Shown: positions 16,649-24,944, numbered from the stretch's first letter. The stretch is 64,000 bases of DNA from Oscillospiraceae bacterium (GCA_017432615.1 JAFRIV010000045.1:22939-86938); one strand, 5' to 3'. Notes: generated from the letters alone by a model not told the origin. Program-made: numbers and translations.

Positions 16649-17737
16649 TCAGTTCGTGTTCTGGCCCAGAAGGGGAAGCGTTTCATCATACAGCATCCCG
16701 TTGATCTCAAAGATATCATAATTCTTTTCACGGATGAAGTATTCGACGATCAGATCCGTCTTGTAGTATTTGCTGAGCGTCAGCCCGGCACGACGGAGAA
16801 GATCCTGCGCCTGGTCGTAGTTCAGCTTCAGGCCGATAACACAGGCGAGCGCACTGGTTTTTTTAGGAATCTGATCGGGATGGTGCTTTATCCCCCAGAA
16901 CATGGATTTGTTGATGTTGGAACGGACATAGAATTCTTTCTTGGAAATGCCCTTTTCCCTGCACCACCATTCACACATGTCGGCAAAGGAACGGTCTTCT
17001 TTTTCATAGCCTTCCCCCGGAAGACGGGCAGACGAAGCAGGAGGGACCGGTGCAACGGGCATAACGCCGCAGGCCGGGGATGCGGCAGCATGATCTTCTT
17101 CCCGGGCAGCGGAAGAGAAAGACGGCATCGATCCGGACAGGGCAGGCGGCAGGGTTTCCTCATAAAAGGAATACAGCTGCTCTTTTTTGCTTTTCCGATA
17201 TTTTTCCGAAATAAACTGCTGCACCCCGGCATCGATCTTTTCACTGACGGCAACCGACTCGCTGTCGTAGAGAACGAGGAAGATCATCATGTCTTCCTCC
17301 TCCGGGAGAGACAGGAGAAATTCCCGGATGCAGGAGGTGGCAATGCTGTATGCTTCCGCCTTCGGATATCGGTAGGCGCCGGTGGAGATGGACGGGATCG
17401 CGAGAGAACGGCAGCCCTTTTCTTTTGCAAGGGCCAGGATGCTTCGATAACAGCTTGCCAGCAGTTCTCTCTCCCCGTGCCGCCCGTCGATGTAGAAGGG
17501 ACCCACCGTGTGGATGATATATTTGCAGGAGGAGATGCCGAAAGACGCGGTAATTACCGCGGAGCCTGCCGGACAGGTGCCGATTTCAGCCAGCGCTTCT
17601 TTCAGCTTCGGCCCGGCGGCATAATGGATCCCGGCATCTACCCCGAGACCGCCGACTTCAAATGATTCATTCGTAGAGTTTACGATCGCGTCCACCTGCA
17701 TCTTTGTTATGTCATTGCGGACAATGGTCAGAGCCAT
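16649..17737 (-). CDS. Macrodomain protein with C-terminal helical (XRE-like) domain
   Basis: A 362-aa protein. Residues 1-170 form a macrodomain that binds or hydrolyses ADP-ribose derivatives: MQVDAIVNSTNESFEVGGLG, GIHYAAGPKL, GSAVITASFGISSCKYIIHTVGP and SIPSISTGAYRYPK. A low-complexity Ala/Pro/Ser linker (about 205-250) leads to a helical domain (about 255-360, MCEWWCREKGISKKEFYVRS) that resembles a helix-turn-helix of the lambda repressor type. The start at 17737 follows CGGGAGG. It faces an ADP-ribosylglycohydrolase, so both may act on the same modification. The role of the C-terminal domain is unknown. Confidence 0.82.
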   Translation of the reverse strand: MALTIVRNDITKMQVDAIVNSTNESFEVGGLGVDAGIHYAAGPKLKEALAEIGTCPAGSAVITASFGISSCKYIIHTVGPFYIDGRHGERELLASCYRSILALAKEKGCRSLAIPSISTGAYRYPKAEAYSIATSCIREFLLSLPEEEDMMIFLVLYDSESVAVSEKIDAGVQQFISEKYRKSKKEQLYSFYEETLPPALSGSMPSFSSAAREEDHAAASPACGVMPVAPVPPASSARLPGEGYEKEDRSFADMCEWWCREKGISKKEFYVRSNINKSMFWGIKHHPDQIPKKTSALACVIGLKLNYDQAQDLLRRAGLTLSKYYKTDLIVEYFIREKNYDIFEINGMLYDETLPLLGQNTN

Positions 17738-18036
17738 AAGAAAACCTCCCGTCAATTGAAATTCCTGTTATTTGCTATTATACCTTATTCTTTGCGTTTT
17801 TGAAAGAACCCTTCCGTATTTCTGTACTTTTTGGTACAATTATTCAGAATCGGAAAAGGACAGGCAGCAGCGAGCTGAAGTTGTAAAAACGGATCGGATG
17901 TGGTATGCTGTCGAAAAGCATATAACCGATGCCGGAAAAGAAGAAATGCACCGGCAGGCGGCGGGCTAAGAAGAAGTTTGCCGGGAGAAAGCGTCCGGAG
18001 GGGATGCGGTGAACGGCGGGAAGGCGGTGAGCATAG

Positions 18037-19545
18037 ATGCCGGATAAAACCTATATCGCAATCGATTTGAAAAGCTTCTATGCCTCCGTGGAGTGCCGGG
18101 AGCTGGGAAAAGATCCGCTCACGACCAATCTTGTGGTTGCGGATCAAAGCCGTACGGAAAAGACGATCTGCCTGGCGGTTTCCCCCTCCCTGAAAGCCCA
18201 CGGGATCCCCGGGCGGGCTCGCCTCTTTGAGGTCGTACAGCAGGTAAAACGGGTAAATGCCCGGCGGCGGGCAAAGGCACCGGAGCATCAGTTCAAGGGC
18301 AAGTCCTTTGATGCAATCGAACTGGAGAACGATCCGTCTCTTGAACTGGATTATATCGCGGCAACGCCGCGGATGTCATTCTATATAGACTACAGCACGC
18401 GGATCTATACCATTTACCTGAAATACGCGGCCCCGGAGGATATCCACGTTTATTCCATCGATGAGGTGTTCATCGACGCAACGGATTACCTGAAAACGAA
18501 CGGCATGACGGCCCGTGATTTCGCCAAGCTGATCATCCGGGACGTGCTGAAAACAACAGGCATCACGGCAACGGCGGGCATCGGCCCCAATCTCTACCTC
18601 TGCAAAGTCGCTATGGATATCTGGTCAAAACATACCCCGGCGGATCAGGACGGCGTGCGTATTGCCGAACTGGACGAGATGACGTACCGACAGTATCTGT
18701 GGGCACACAAGCCTATCACGGATTTCTGGCGCGTCGGGAAAGGAACCGCAAAGAAGCTGGCGGACAACGGCATGTACACGATGGGAGACGTTGCCCGATG
18801 CTCGGTCGGCGGGGCGAACGACTTAAAAAATGAGGCGCTCCTGTACAGACTGTTCGGCGTGAACGCGGAACTGCTGATCGACCATGCCTGGGGTTGGGAA
18901 CCGTGTGAGATCAGGCATATCAAAGCCTTCAAGCCGGAGAGCAACAGCCTCAGCATCGGCCAGGTGCTGCAGGAACCGTATCCCTTCGACAAAGCCCGCA
19001 TGATCGTGCGGGAGATGACAGACGGGCTGGTAATGGACCTGGTGGATAAGGGACTGATGACGGACCAGATCGTACTTACCATCGGTTATGATATTGAGAA
19101 CCTTACCCCGGAATACAAAGGGTCAGTGGAAACCGACCGGTACGGGAGGAAAGTGCCGAAAATGGCCCACGGTTCCGAAAATATCGGGGAAATGACCTCC
19201 TCCACAAAGAAGATCATGGATGCCGTCATACGCCTGTATGACCGCATTGCGGATAAGAAGCTGCTGATTAGGCGGATGTATGTGGCGGCAAATCATATCA
19301 CGGATGCCGCAGCCTTAAAGGCAAAACCGGCGTTTGAACAAATGGATCTGTTCGCAGAACTTGACGGGGAAAAAGAAAAAAGGGAAAAAGAAGAAGCCGA
19401 CCGTGTCAGGGAGGAGAGGCTGCAGCAGGCAATGCTGTCCATCAGGAAACGGTATGGGAAAAACGCCATCCTGCACGGCACCAGCTATGAGGAGGGCGCG
19501 ACCGGACGCGACCGGAACAGGCAGATCGGAGGGCACAAGGCATAA
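18037..19545 (+). CDS. Y-family DNA polymerase (UmuC/DinB-like)
   Basis: A 502-aa translesion polymerase. The palm begins YIAIDLKSFYASVECRELG with the first catalytic Asp, and DIHVYSIDEVFIDAT supplies the second acidic pair; the thumb follows near ITATAGIGPNLYLCKVAMDI, and the little finger ends around residue 420. The charged C-terminal tail ends in QMDLFAEL, a plausible beta-clamp-binding QxxLF motif, before a Glu/Lys-rich coil. The next ATG overlaps its stop (TAATG) and encodes a YolD-like protein, a pairing common on mobile elements of Bacillota. No convincing LexA box was found upstream (17738-18036). Confidence 0.9.
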   Translation: MPDKTYIAIDLKSFYASVECRELGKDPLTTNLVVADQSRTEKTICLAVSPSLKAHGIPGRARLFEVVQQVKRVNARRRAKAPEHQFKGKSFDAIELENDPSLELDYIAATPRMSFYIDYSTRIYTIYLKYAAPEDIHVYSIDEVFIDATDYLKTNGMTARDFAKLIIRDVLKTTGITATAGIGPNLYLCKVAMDIWSKHTPADQDGVRIAELDEMTYRQYLWAHKPITDFWRVGKGTAKKLADNGMYTMGDVARCSVGGANDLKNEALLYRLFGVNAELLIDHAWGWEPCEIRHIKAFKPESNSLSIGQVLQEPYPFDKARMIVREMTDGLVMDLVDKGLMTDQIVLTIGYDIENLTPEYKGSVETDRYGRKVPKMAHGSENIGEMTSSTKKIMDAVIRLYDRIADKKLLIRRMYVAANHITDAAALKAKPAFEQMDLFAELDGEKEKREKEEADRVREERLQQAMLSIRKRYGKNAILHGTSYEEGATGRDRNRQIGGHKA

Positions 19546-19949
19546 TGGAGATCTCCCACGAATACGATGATATTATCGGTCTGCCCCATCCTGTATCTGC
19601 AGACCGGCCGCATATGCCGATGATCGACAGGGCCGCCCAGTTCTCACCCTTTGCCGCCCTTACCGGTTATGACGCAGCCATTGCGGAGACCGCCCGCCTG
19701 ACGGAACAAAAAAGGGAACTGTCAGATGAGCAAAAAGGAATCATCAGCAAGCAGCTCTTCCGGCTGCAATCCCGCCTGAAAACAGACCCGGAAGTTGCCG
19801 TGACTTACTTTGTACCCGACAGCCGGAAGAGAGGCGGGACCTATCAGACTGTGACCGGGAAGGCAAAGAAAGTGGATGAATATCTCGGCGTCCTGGAAAT
19901 GAGCAATGGGGTTTCCATCCCGTTTGATGATATCATCATTTTGGAGTAA
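19545..19949 (+). CDS. YolD-like protein paired with the Y-family polymerase
   Basis: A 134-aa protein starting MEISHEYDDIIGLPHPVSAD, with MIDRAAQFSPFAALTGYDAA and a C-terminal beta-rich part ending DEYLGVLEMSNGVSIPFDDII, the arrangement of the YolD-like family. Such proteins are typically encoded next to UmuC-like polymerases and are thought to act as their accessory subunit in place of UmuD; the biochemistry is not settled. Translation is coupled to the polymerase by a 1-nt overlap. Confidence 0.75.
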   Translation: MEISHEYDDIIGLPHPVSADRPHMPMIDRAAQFSPFAALTGYDAAIAETARLTEQKRELSDEQKGIISKQLFRLQSRLKTDPEVAVTYFVPDSRKRGGTYQTVTGKAKKVDEYLGVLEMSNGVSIPFDDIIILE

Positions 19950-19998
19950 TCCTGATTCGGATGAAAGGTTTTATGGCCCGGCCGGACAGGATAAAGAA

Positions 19999-20943
19999 TT
20001 AACGCTTCTGTACGGTGAAATGATAGCCGCGGCAGTCATTTTTACCGGAATTGAGGCGGCGGATCAGCGTTGTTTTGGGGAGATCCAGCTGACGGGCGGC
20101 TTCCCGCATCGAAGGATAGCGAATGTGCGTCTCTTCACAATAAACGGGAGTAGAGACGGGGGCTTTGCAGCGTTTATAGATCTCCCGCTGCTGAGGGGTG
20201 CGGACGATGCCTTTGTTGGCGGCAAATGTTCGTGCTTTGGAAGAGGAAGACATCTTCCAGCCGTGTTCTACCGTGCCGCCGAGGGACTTGTTGTAACCGC
20301 GGGATGGGTCGGTGGTGCGATTGACTTCAATGAGCCAGGCTTCAAAGGCGCGGGCAGATTCTTCCAGGATATTTTCCACACAGCGTATTTTTGTGATATT
20401 TTCCCAACCGACGGAACCGATCGCCTGATAGAGCTCCGGATTGTCCCGATACCCGTAGCCGTTCTGCCAGCGTTCTTCAAGAGGGCGGCCGGTACTGCCG
20501 ACGTACATTTTACCGTCAGGAAAGATGAGCTGATAGACGGAATAATGGGAGCGGGAGGGGTAAGCTGCCGGCCGGATACGGTTATATCCGAATTCCGGCT
20601 TCCAGGATTCCAGAGAGAGGATCAGAGAACGCTCCAGATCGCGGGCATCTTCCAGGGAAAGGCCGGACTGGTGAATGGTACGGTCAAAACTGTACCAGCC
20701 GAAGCGACGGATGTCAGCATACAGGGAGCGATTATGCTGATACCGCTCTCCTGCACCCCAGCGCCTGGTGGGATTCCCTTTGCAGTAACCGACGTACCGC
20801 TTGCCGAGGGGAGAGGTAAGAATATAAACACTGTAGCAGAAATAAGCTCCGTATTCCTGCACGAACTTTTCGTACGCACCTTCGTAGAGAATGAAGGTGC
20901 TTTTCTGTGTGTCGGCCGGAACAGCGGGAAGGGGTTCAGCCAT
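19999..20943 (-). CDS. Tandem GIY-YIG nuclease-like protein with NUMOD1-type end
   Basis: A 314-aa protein with two consecutive GIY-YIG-like domains: YSVYILTSPLGKRYVGYCKG (about 39-58) and YSVYQLIFPDGKMYVGST (about 130-147), each followed by Arg- and Glu-containing helices (for example LERSLI). The C-terminal part, YPSMREAARQLDLPKTTLIR, resembles NUMOD1, a DNA-binding module of homing endonucleases. The preferred start at 20943 overlaps the ATPase stop upstream by 8 bp, so the two genes are co-translated. A free-standing homing endonuclease or an element-encoded nuclease is most likely. Whether both active sites work is not decidable by eye. Confidence 0.75.
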   Translation of the reverse strand: MAEPLPAVPADTQKSTFILYEGAYEKFVQEYGAYFCYSVYILTSPLGKRYVGYCKGNPTRRWGAGERYQHNRSLYADIRRFGWYSFDRTIHQSGLSLEDARDLERSLILSLESWKPEFGYNRIRPAAYPSRSHYSVYQLIFPDGKMYVGSTGRPLEERWQNGYGYRDNPELYQAIGSVGWENITKIRCVENILEESARAFEAWLIEVNRTTDPSRGYNKSLGGTVEHGWKMSSSSKARTFAANKGIVRTPQQREIYKRCKAPVSTPVYCEETHIRYPSMREAARQLDLPKTTLIRRLNSGKNDCRGYHFTVQKR

Positions 20944-22132
20944 TTTCCGGGACCTCTTGGGAGAAGCTGCCGGAGGATTCCGAGAGACCCGATGGCTGCA
21001 TCCTTTCAGCATCCGAGGAAGCGGGGACGTCCGGCAGATGAATAAACCACTGGACGGACGTGCCGGTGCCGTCGGGCTTCGGGACAGAACGGCGCTCCCG
21101 CAGGGCCTGCCCCCTGGCTACCAGTTCCGCTTTGGCAGTGTTGATGACCTTAGGAGAGAAATCTTCGGCGGAAAGAAGATCGGTGAGTTCCTGCACAGGA
21201 ATTTCTTTACGTTCCTGCAGAAGGGAGAGAATGGCATCGACACAGAGATCCTTCATGCTGCGCTGCCTGGCGGCAGAAGAAGCGAAGGGAGGATCGCAGG
21301 CAAAATCGGCAAAGCGGCGGTCAGACATGCCGGCAAAGCGAATGACGCCGCCGGCTTCCATTGTATAGAGCACGGTGGACTGGAGGGGAGCATAGGAGTT
21401 CTTTTCGTTGCTGAGGTAACGGATCCTGTGATCCGACATGATTTCGGTGTAGGAAGTGAAGATCACACTGCGGGCAATGTCGGCCAGATCTGCTGAGCCG
21501 GTGAGGCGCTGCCGCCAGTCATCCGTCCGTTTTTTGTTGGTGTGGCAGACAAGCAGGAAAGCGAGATTATACTGCATGCTGAGTTCCACAAGGTGATTCA
21601 GCGCCCGGCGGGTATGCTGGCGGGAGGTCATGGAGGCACCGGGAGGGAAAAACGCCTGGATGGGATCGAAAACGCAGACGGCAGGGCGGCGGGATTCAAT
21701 CATTTTTTCCAGATCGGGAGAGCAGAAATGGAGACCGGCGATATGTTCAATGTCGACCGTGCAGATCTCCGGCATATAGGCATCATAGCGATCCAATGTT
21801 TTTTTCAGGCGCTTGGCAGTGGAGTCCTCCTTGGAAAAGTAGAGGCAGGTGCGATTCGGCCCTTTCTCGTAGAGGAGGTTGTTTTTGAGATCCAGCGTGG
21901 CAACGACGCCCGGGCATTCGGAGCGGATATAAGCGTCATCGTCCAGCATGGTGGAGTAATTTGCACTGATGCGGGCGAGAAGATAGCACCAGATGCTGGT
22001 TTTGCCGACACCGCCGTCTCCGACGAGAAGGGTGATGCCGCCTTTGGGGATCCAGTGGGGGACGAGCCATTCCACTTCTTTTTCCTCCACCTGATCCACG
22101 GACTGCAGGAAGCGATTCAGATCAGTTTTCAT
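20936..22132 (-). CDS. RepA/DnaB-like AAA ATPase
   Basis: A 398-aa RecA-fold ATPase of the RepA (AAA_25) type. The Walker A motif GGITLLVGDGGVGKTSIWCY lies near residues 30-49, Walker B in RRPAVCVFDPIQAFFP and a sensor-like LAFLLVCHTNK. A C-terminal winged-helix-like domain (about 290-360) and a low-complexity Ser-rich tail follow. Related proteins are hexameric helicases of plasmids and phages. It sits directly downstream of the G-rich repeat at 22251 and overlaps a GIY-YIG gene, suggesting a mobile-element replication or regulation module. The start at 22132 follows AAGGAGCTG. Confidence 0.75.
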   Translation of the reverse strand: MKTDLNRFLQSVDQVEEKEVEWLVPHWIPKGGITLLVGDGGVGKTSIWCYLLARISANYSTMLDDDAYIRSECPGVVATLDLKNNLLYEKGPNRTCLYFSKEDSTAKRLKKTLDRYDAYMPEICTVDIEHIAGLHFCSPDLEKMIESRRPAVCVFDPIQAFFPPGASMTSRQHTRRALNHLVELSMQYNLAFLLVCHTNKKRTDDWRQRLTGSADLADIARSVIFTSYTEIMSDHRIRYLSNEKNSYAPLQSTVLYTMEAGGVIRFAGMSDRRFADFACDPPFASSAARQRSMKDLCVDAILSLLQERKEIPVQELTDLLSAEDFSPKVINTAKAELVARGQALRERRSVPKPDGTGTSVQWFIHLPDVPASSDAERMQPSGLSESSGSFSQEVPENG

Positions 22133-22179
22133 GAAAACAGCTCCTTTTCTTTTTTTTAGGCGAGCCAATTATACAAAAA

Positions 22180-22205
22180 GACAAGTCCTTAAAATGGGAC
22201 TTGTC
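22180..22205 (-). terminator. Terminator of the tungstate ABC operon
   Basis: GACAAGTCC (22180-22188) pairs with GGACTTGTC; on the minus strand it is followed by TTTTTG. It lies downstream of tupC. A related hairpin precedes the second copy of the flanking repeat at 36179-36203. Confidence 0.7.
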
Positions 22206-22250
22206 ATATTTTTGACCAAGTTCATATATAATTTACAAATGATTAGCTTT

Positions 22251-22314
22251 GCCAACTATCCCAACTATCCCAGGTTTCCCAACTATCCCTCTGTTTTCAG
22301 GATTTCGGTTACAA
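22251..22314. repeat. Flanking repeat, copy A (tandem CCAACTATCCC units)
   Basis: About 64 bp beginning GCCAACTATCCCAACTATCC, with a third unit after (A)GGTTTC and a tail CTGTTTTCAGGATTTC. It matches 36246-36309 with about 5 mismatches in the same orientation. On the minus strand it reads as four GGG tracts separated by 6-nt loops. It lies between tupC and the RepA-like ATPase. Confidence 0.85.
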
Positions 22315-22364
22315 AACGGGAACAAGACGTTTTGGCGATTTCCGCCATACTCTCTCCCTTTCCG

Positions 22365-23018
22365 TCAAATACCGTAGAACTCCAGAAAACGCTTTGTCTG
22401 TGCCTGCTGTGGAGAAGAGAGAACGAGGTCTGCATCGCCCTGTTCGACCAGCTTCCCGTTATGAAGAACGATGATCCGGCCGGCAATGCGCCGGGCCTGC
22501 TGAATGCTGTGGGTGATGAACAGAACGCTGCAGCCGGACTCTGTGCAGGTCTTTCGGATCAGTTCCTCGGCGGCAAGGGTGGATTCCATATCCATGGCCG
22601 CTGTAGGTTCGTCCAGGATCAGCAGTTCGTAGCGTTTCATCAATATGCGGCAGAGCGCCATGCGGGCTGTTTCACCGCCGGAGAGTTTTTTTGCATTCTG
22701 TCCGGCCAGCGTTTCAATACCGAGAGCTTTCATCAATTCCGAAGCACGCAAAGGATCCCTCCCGTTCTGAAGAATATTTTTTTCTGTGCTCATGCGAAAC
22801 GGAAAACTCTTCTGCGGATGATACCCTACAGAGATGTGATCGAGAATTGGCTTGTTCTCATCCGAAGTTTCAATCCCGGCGAGGATCCTGGCAAAGGTGG
22901 ATTTGCCGCTGCCATTCGGGCCGATGACTGCTGTGATCTCCCCTGCCGGAAGATCCAGCTCCGGCAGGGACAGCACAACGCGCTTCCGATAAGTTTTGGT
23001 AAGAGCTGTCGTTTTCAT
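22365..23018 (-). CDS. tupC: Tungstate/molybdate ABC transporter ATPase, TupC-like
   Basis: A 217-aa ABC ATPase. Walker A GPNGSGKSTFARIL (about 32-45), Q-loop near GYHPQKSFPF, signature KLSGGETARMALCRIL, Walker B LLILDEPTAAMD and switch His in FITHSIQQARRIAG. It powers oxyanion import through TupB. Its ATG overlaps the tupB stop by 4 bp (ATGA). The gene ends at FLEFYGI without the C-terminal regulatory TOBE domain seen in ModC; the separate Mop gene at 25272 could serve in molybdate/tungstate homeostasis instead. Tungstate over molybdate is inferred from TupA family and neighbours. Confidence 0.88.
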   Translation of the reverse strand: MKTTALTKTYRKRVVLSLPELDLPAGEITAVIGPNGSGKSTFARILAGIETSDENKPILDHISVGYHPQKSFPFRMSTEKNILQNGRDPLRASELMKALGIETLAGQNAKKLSGGETARMALCRILMKRYELLILDEPTAAMDMESTLAAEELIRKTCTESGCSVLFITHSIQQARRIAGRIIVLHNGKLVEQGDADLVLSSPQQAQTKRFLEFYGI

Positions 23019-23701
23019 CGGCTCAGCCTCCCCTGCATCACGCTGAGGATGATGTTCACAAGCATCGAGAGACTCAGCAGAATCAGCCCCAGAGCGATAC
23101 CCAGCGTAAAGCTGCCCCGATTGGTATACATCATGATGGCTGTGGTCATAACGTTTGTTTTCCAGGCAATGGCCCCGCCGACCATGGCTACGGCGCCGAC
23201 CTCGGCAATCGCACGGGCGAAGGAGAGAAGATAAGCGGAAAAGATCGAGTACAGACATTCGTTTATGAGCAGCCGGTATTCTTTAAGCCGACTGAAACCC
23301 AGGCCCCTGGCGGTTTCACGCAATGCGGGCGCGGTATCCGCCACAAAGGTTTCCATGACACCGATGATGATCGGTGTAATCAACACCACCTGAGCCAGGA
23401 TCATCAGCTTTACCGTAAAGAGCCAGTGGAGATGCCGAAAAGGGCCGACTCCGGAAAAGAGCATATAAAACAAAAGACCGCAAACCACCGGCGGCATGCC
23501 GATCAGTGTACGGTTGAGGACCAAAAGAATTCTCCTCCCCGGAAAGCGTTCCGCTCCGTACAGGATCCCGACAGGGACGCCGAGAAGAAGCGCGAAAATC
23601 GAGCTGGTCAGGCAGACCCTGGCTGTGGTGGAGAGAATATTCAGAAGTTCCGGATCGGCTGAGAGAATCAGCTCAATCGCTTTTTTGACAGATGAGCCCA
23701 T
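23015..23701 (-). CDS. tupB: Tungstate ABC transporter permease, TupB-like
   Basis: A 228-aa permease with about five or six transmembrane helices. It carries the TupB/WtpB-like sequences ARVCLTSSIFALLLGVPVGI, NRTLIGMPPVVCGLLFYMLF and the EAA-type cytoplasmic loop ALRETARGLGFSRLKEYRLL that docks the ATPase. Conserved FARAIAEVGAVAMVGG follows. It lies between tupC and tupA, separated from tupA by a palindromic hairpin. Confidence 0.9.
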   Translation of the reverse strand: MGSSVKKAIELILSADPELLNILSTTARVCLTSSIFALLLGVPVGILYGAERFPGRRILLVLNRTLIGMPPVVCGLLFYMLFSGVGPFRHLHWLFTVKLMILAQVVLITPIIIGVMETFVADTAPALRETARGLGFSRLKEYRLLINECLYSIFSAYLLSFARAIAEVGAVAMVGGAIAWKTNVMTTAIMMYTNRGSFTLGIALGLILLSLSMLVNIILSVMQGRLSR

Positions 23702-23723
23702 ATAAAACAGTCCTTTTAAAAAT

Positions 23724-23747
23724 AGCCGCGGAGCATGCTCCGCGGCT
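23724..23747 (-). terminator. Intercistronic hairpin between tupA and tupB
   Basis: A perfect 24-bp palindrome (AGCCGCGGAGCA and its complement) followed on the minus strand by ATTTTTAAAAGG. It probably terminates part of the transcripts, so binding protein exceeds permease. Confidence 0.75.
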
Positions 23748-23775
23748 CATATTTTACTTCATAAATCGCCCGGAA

Positions 23776-24738
23776 TCAACCCATAACGCCGTCGTTTGCT
23801 ACGAAAGTCAGGAAGGTTGCTTTGTCGGTGAGAATGTAAGCACCCATCTCCTCGGCCATGACGAGGCATGCACCCATACCTGTATTGGCGGAGATATACC
23901 AGTCAGTGTAGTCCTTGAAGCTCTCGGCTTCTGCCGTGATGCCCATTTCTTCCGGCCAGAGGCTAAGTTCCTTGGTGTGGGTACCGGAGCCGTCGCCGCG
24001 GGAGATAAAAGTGAATTTGCCGTCAGCAATGGCCTTGAAAGCGGCTTTGACGTCAGCAGCGTCTTTGACGCCCGCAGGGTCGGCAGAAGGACCGCAGAGT
24101 ACAAAATAGTTGTACATCCAGTTCAGACGCTCAGCGTCCATACCCTCGAGCACATAGGAGAAGCCGTCAGCGATGAAAGCTTCCTCCTGTTTTTTGGAGT
24201 GGACCAGGATCAGATCGGCATTGCCCATTTTGGCGTTGGCGATGGACTTGCCGGTACCGGCGGAATAAACCTCAACTTCATAGCCGTACTTTTCCTCAAA
24301 GACGGGAAGAAGGAATCCCAGAAGGCCGGAGTCGTTGACAGAGGTAGTGGTGGACAGACGGATCTGCTTTGTCTCTTCCGTAGCCATGGGGATCTCGGCA
24401 GTGGAGACAGGGCGGCCGGCCTTGAGATAGAACAGGTACTCGCCGTACTCTTCAAAGCCGTAGTTGGCAGCCAGTTCCTGACCCTCTTCAGAGAGCAGCC
24501 AGTTGATCAGTGCTGCGGCACCGACTGTATTGAGTTCCACGTCCGTGACCGCATTACCGTCAGCGTTGACAAATGGAGCTTCAGGATTCACGGCCAGCAG
24601 GCTGTAGTTATTGATCATGGCATCATCTGCTTCCTTGAGGATACAGGTATCGACGACCAGACCGTCCGCCGAGGCGGAAACAGCTGTCAGGGAAAGAACC
24701 ATGATCAGGACGATCAGCAGGGATACAAACTTTTTCAT
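23776..24738 (-). CDS. tupA: Tungstate-binding protein TupA-like, apparently circularly permuted
   Basis: A 320-aa exported binding protein with signal peptide MKKFVSLLIVLIMVLSLTAV ending at SASA. From residue 126 the family N-terminus appears (IRLSTTTSVNDSGLLGFLLP), followed by GTGKSIANAKMGNADLILVH, FVLCGPSADPAGV, FISRGDGSGTH and GMGACLVMAEEMGAYILTDK, and the protein stops at 320. The piece that normally follows that point is instead at residues 26-108: CILKEADDAMINNYSLLAVN ... LINWLLSEEGQELAANYGFEEYG. The order of the two blocks is therefore swapped relative to the usual family. All oxyanion-binding loops appear present. The ATG at 24738 follows GGAGGA. Confidence 0.85.
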   Translation of the reverse strand: MKKFVSLLIVLIMVLSLTAVSASADGLVVDTCILKEADDAMINNYSLLAVNPEAPFVNADGNAVTDVELNTVGAAALINWLLSEEGQELAANYGFEEYGEYLFYLKAGRPVSTAEIPMATEETKQIRLSTTTSVNDSGLLGFLLPVFEEKYGYEVEVYSAGTGKSIANAKMGNADLILVHSKKQEEAFIADGFSYVLEGMDAERLNWMYNYFVLCGPSADPAGVKDAADVKAAFKAIADGKFTFISRGDGSGTHTKELSLWPEEMGITAEAESFKDYTDWYISANTGMGACLVMAEEMGAYILTDKATFLTFVANDGVMG

Positions 24739-24857
24739 ATACATGTCCTCCATAAAAAAATTCCCCCTTCCCGGGCAGAGCGCACGAAAAACGTGCCGCT
24801 TCCGCACCGAAAAAGAGGCTCGTCCACCGCTTTCCGAAAGCGTATTCGACTATGATT

Positions 24858-24886
24858 ATTTTAGCATTGTTCTTTTGCTTATTCAA
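24858..24886 (-). promoter_or_regulatory. tupA promoter
   Basis: On the minus strand TTGAAT (24886-24881), 17-bp spacer, TAAAAT (24863-24858). It lies 120 bp upstream of tupA and about 18 bp from a block of phased GCAYGAAA repeats (24905-24944). Confidence 0.7.
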
Positions 24887-24904
24887 TCGTATGTGCAAGC
24901 GGAT

Positions 24905-24944
24905 TGTGCCAAACAGCACGAAAATGAATGAAACAGCATGAAAA
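24905..24944. promoter_or_regulatory. 10-bp-phased GCAYGAAA repeats at the tup promoter
   Basis: Four consecutive 10-mers, GTGCCAAACA, GCACGAAAAT, GAATGAAACA and GCATGAAAAA, share a GCAYGAAA-like core every helical turn. A related array is at 32001-32040. The palindrome GGGCAAcTTGCCC follows at 24952-24964. Probably the operator of the island regulator; this is inference. Confidence 0.55.

Noticed and set aside
17738-18036. LexA/SOS box before the Y-family polymerase
   Set aside because: Only GAAC with a 6-nt spaced GTAT was found, not the GAACN4GTTC pattern; the region also has no convincing gene.
19906-22159. Long plus-strand frames (379 and 205 codons) across the GIY-YIG and ATPase region
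   Set aside because: Opposite the well-supported minus-strand genes; no motif or translation signal.
22131-23234. 367-codon plus-strand frame reading NYPNYPRFPNYP through the repeat
   Set aside because: The tandem peptide is only the translation of the CCAACTATCCC repeat; the rest is antisense to tupC and tupB.
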